A stretch of 64,000 nt of DNA, from NCBI GenBank assembly GCA_028288705.1, contig JAQBNH010000007.1, positions 646,442 to 710,441 of the forward strand, written 5' to 3'. Source of the DNA: Ferruginibacter sp. (GTDB lineage: Bacteria; Bacteroidota; Bacteroidia; Chitinophagales; Chitinophagaceae). The translations under genes and the position numbers were made by a program. Positions within the stretch are counted from its first letter, which is position 1; the number at the start of each line of letters is the position of its first letter. Below are positions 63,636-64,000 of the stretch, one piece after another. A model generated the notes under the pieces. It saw nothing but the letters and a program-made list of their open reading frames with translations. It was not told where the DNA came from and did no database searches.

Positions 63636-63873
63636 GAGGAATGCAAAGAAACGAAAATTGGTTGATTAGTGGGGGGATAGTTGATTAGTTGAATAGTTTA
63701 TTGGTCGGTGGGGAATTTGTCATTGGGAATTAGTTGTTAGGGATTGGTAATTGGGAAATTGGGTGAAGGGTTCAGTGACTAGTTGAGTGGAAAGTTGATT
63801 AGGTGAGTAGTTGGCTGGTCATTGGGGAATTAGTAATTAGTAATTAGGAATTGGGTGGAGGTTCAGTGACTAG
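63636..63873. repeat. Degenerate G/T-rich tandem repeats
   Basis: This gene-free stretch is built of variations on ATTAGTTGG and ATTGGGAATT. Two imperfect units end in the identical 14-mer GGTTCAGTGACTAG at 63769-63782 and 63860-63873, spaced 91 bases. The second copy ends where the IS-like end appears to begin. The units are too irregular and lack constant spacers, so this is not a CRISPR array. Confidence 0.6.
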
Positions 63874-63892
63874 GAGACTGCTTAATTAACTG

Positions 63893-63920
63893 TGTCAATT
63901 TAAAATTTTTTAAATTGACA
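63893..63920 (+). repeat. Inverted repeat directly before the transposase start
   Basis: TGTCAATTTA and TAAATTGACA form a perfect 10-bp inverted repeat around an 8-base A/T centre, ending 4 bases before the ATG at 63925. It may bind the transposase or fold in mRNA to block translation start. Confidence 0.65.
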
Positions 63921-63924
63921 ACAA

Positions 63925-64000
63925 ATGGGAAAGGAAAAATTCGATTTTGAAGCTTTTATCAAGCAGGCAGGGGAACAGCTCCGTTCTGGTAAGCCCCTGA
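63925..64000 (+). CDS. IS256-family transposase, N-terminal fragment (3' cut by window edge)
   Basis: Only 25 codons are inside the window, reading MGKEKFDFEAFIKQAGEQL and then RSGKPL. The pattern of an Asp/Glu/Phe-rich start followed by (K/R)SGKPL is the beginning of IS256-type mutator transposases found in Bacteroidota. The DDE catalytic residues would be outside the window. A perfect inverted repeat lies just before the start codon. Without the remainder, whether the gene is intact is unknown. Confidence 0.6.
   Translation, partial: MGKEKFDFEAFIKQAGEQLRSGKPL

Larger units (their letters stand above)
63874..64000 (+). mobile_element. Left end of an IS256-family element (cut by window edge)
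   Basis: The change from G-rich repeats to AT-rich sequence near 63874 (GAGACTGC) and the transposase start at 63925 suggest the left end of an insertion sequence. The exact terminal inverted repeat cannot be confirmed because the right end lies outside the window. Confidence 0.5.

Noticed and set aside
63636..63873. CRISPR array
   Set aside because: The repeats are degenerate, vary in length, have no unique spacers and no cas genes are nearby.

Overview
The window comes from a member of the Bacteroidota, most likely Chitinophagaceae or a close relative. The signs are an alternative complex III (act) operon joined to a caa3-type oxidase, a T9SS C-terminal sorting domain, DUF3078 and DUF5522 proteins, start regions with almost no Shine-Dalgarno sequence, and promoters that fit the Bacteroidota consensus TTTG, about 20 bases, TAnnTTTG (clearest before purF and dnaN). 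Assignments rest on reading motifs; no search was run.

Layout. 1-12.8 kb: respiratory cluster on the plus strand, actB (cut by the window edge), actC, actD, actE, actF, coxB, coxA, ctaB, two subunit III genes, subunit IV, then SCO1 and a DUF420 protein. 12.8-14.9 kb: small minus-strand genes (S1-like RNA-binding protein, alkyltransferase-like protein, DUF5522, trmB). 15-19.7 kb: exported proteins. 19.8-21.5 kb: a PAS protein, a tiny membrane ORF, an unusual tRNA-like RNA with its own -7 box and terminator, and an Lrp/AsnC regulator. 21.4-28.3 kb: ABC permease, mqo, aat, glycosyltransferase; marR and an acyl-CoA dehydrogenase. 28.4-35.7 kb: a signalling operon of two hybrid histidine kinases, a response regulator, stand-alone CheR and CheB, and an opposing response regulator. 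36-46.1 kb: mixed housekeeping genes (dnaN, recX, a copper-storage-like protein, free methionine sulfoxide reductase, AlkA-like glycosylase, radical SAM, TMEM175, a purF-like gene, a barrel protein).

46.3-62.6 kb is the accessory core. A six-gene minus-strand operon encodes, in order of transcription, a cytosolic subtilisin-like protease, a caspase fused to a degenerate STAND-like module, a MoxR-type AAA+ ATPase, a vWA protein, a caspase homologue whose catalytic cysteine is a serine, and a protein ending in two YEATS-like repeats. Converging on it with no gap is a caspase fused to a serine lipase/hydrolase. Diverging from it is a 784-residue GAF-containing protein. The three transcription units carry nearly the same promoter. 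MoxR plus vWA plus caspase recalls the MoxR-vWA ternary conflict systems known from comparative genomics. The set here (two proteases, a protease-lipase fusion, a pseudo-caspase and tandem YEATS-like readers) looks like a regulated proteolytic defence or cell-death device.

The window ends with a YycJ-like metallo-hydrolase, degenerate G-rich repeats and the first codons of an IS256-type transposase. The second major item is the RNA on the minus strand at 20662-20832: a full tRNA cloverleaf with a leucine-like body, a GUC anticodon, a G discriminator and a variable region of about 100 nt.
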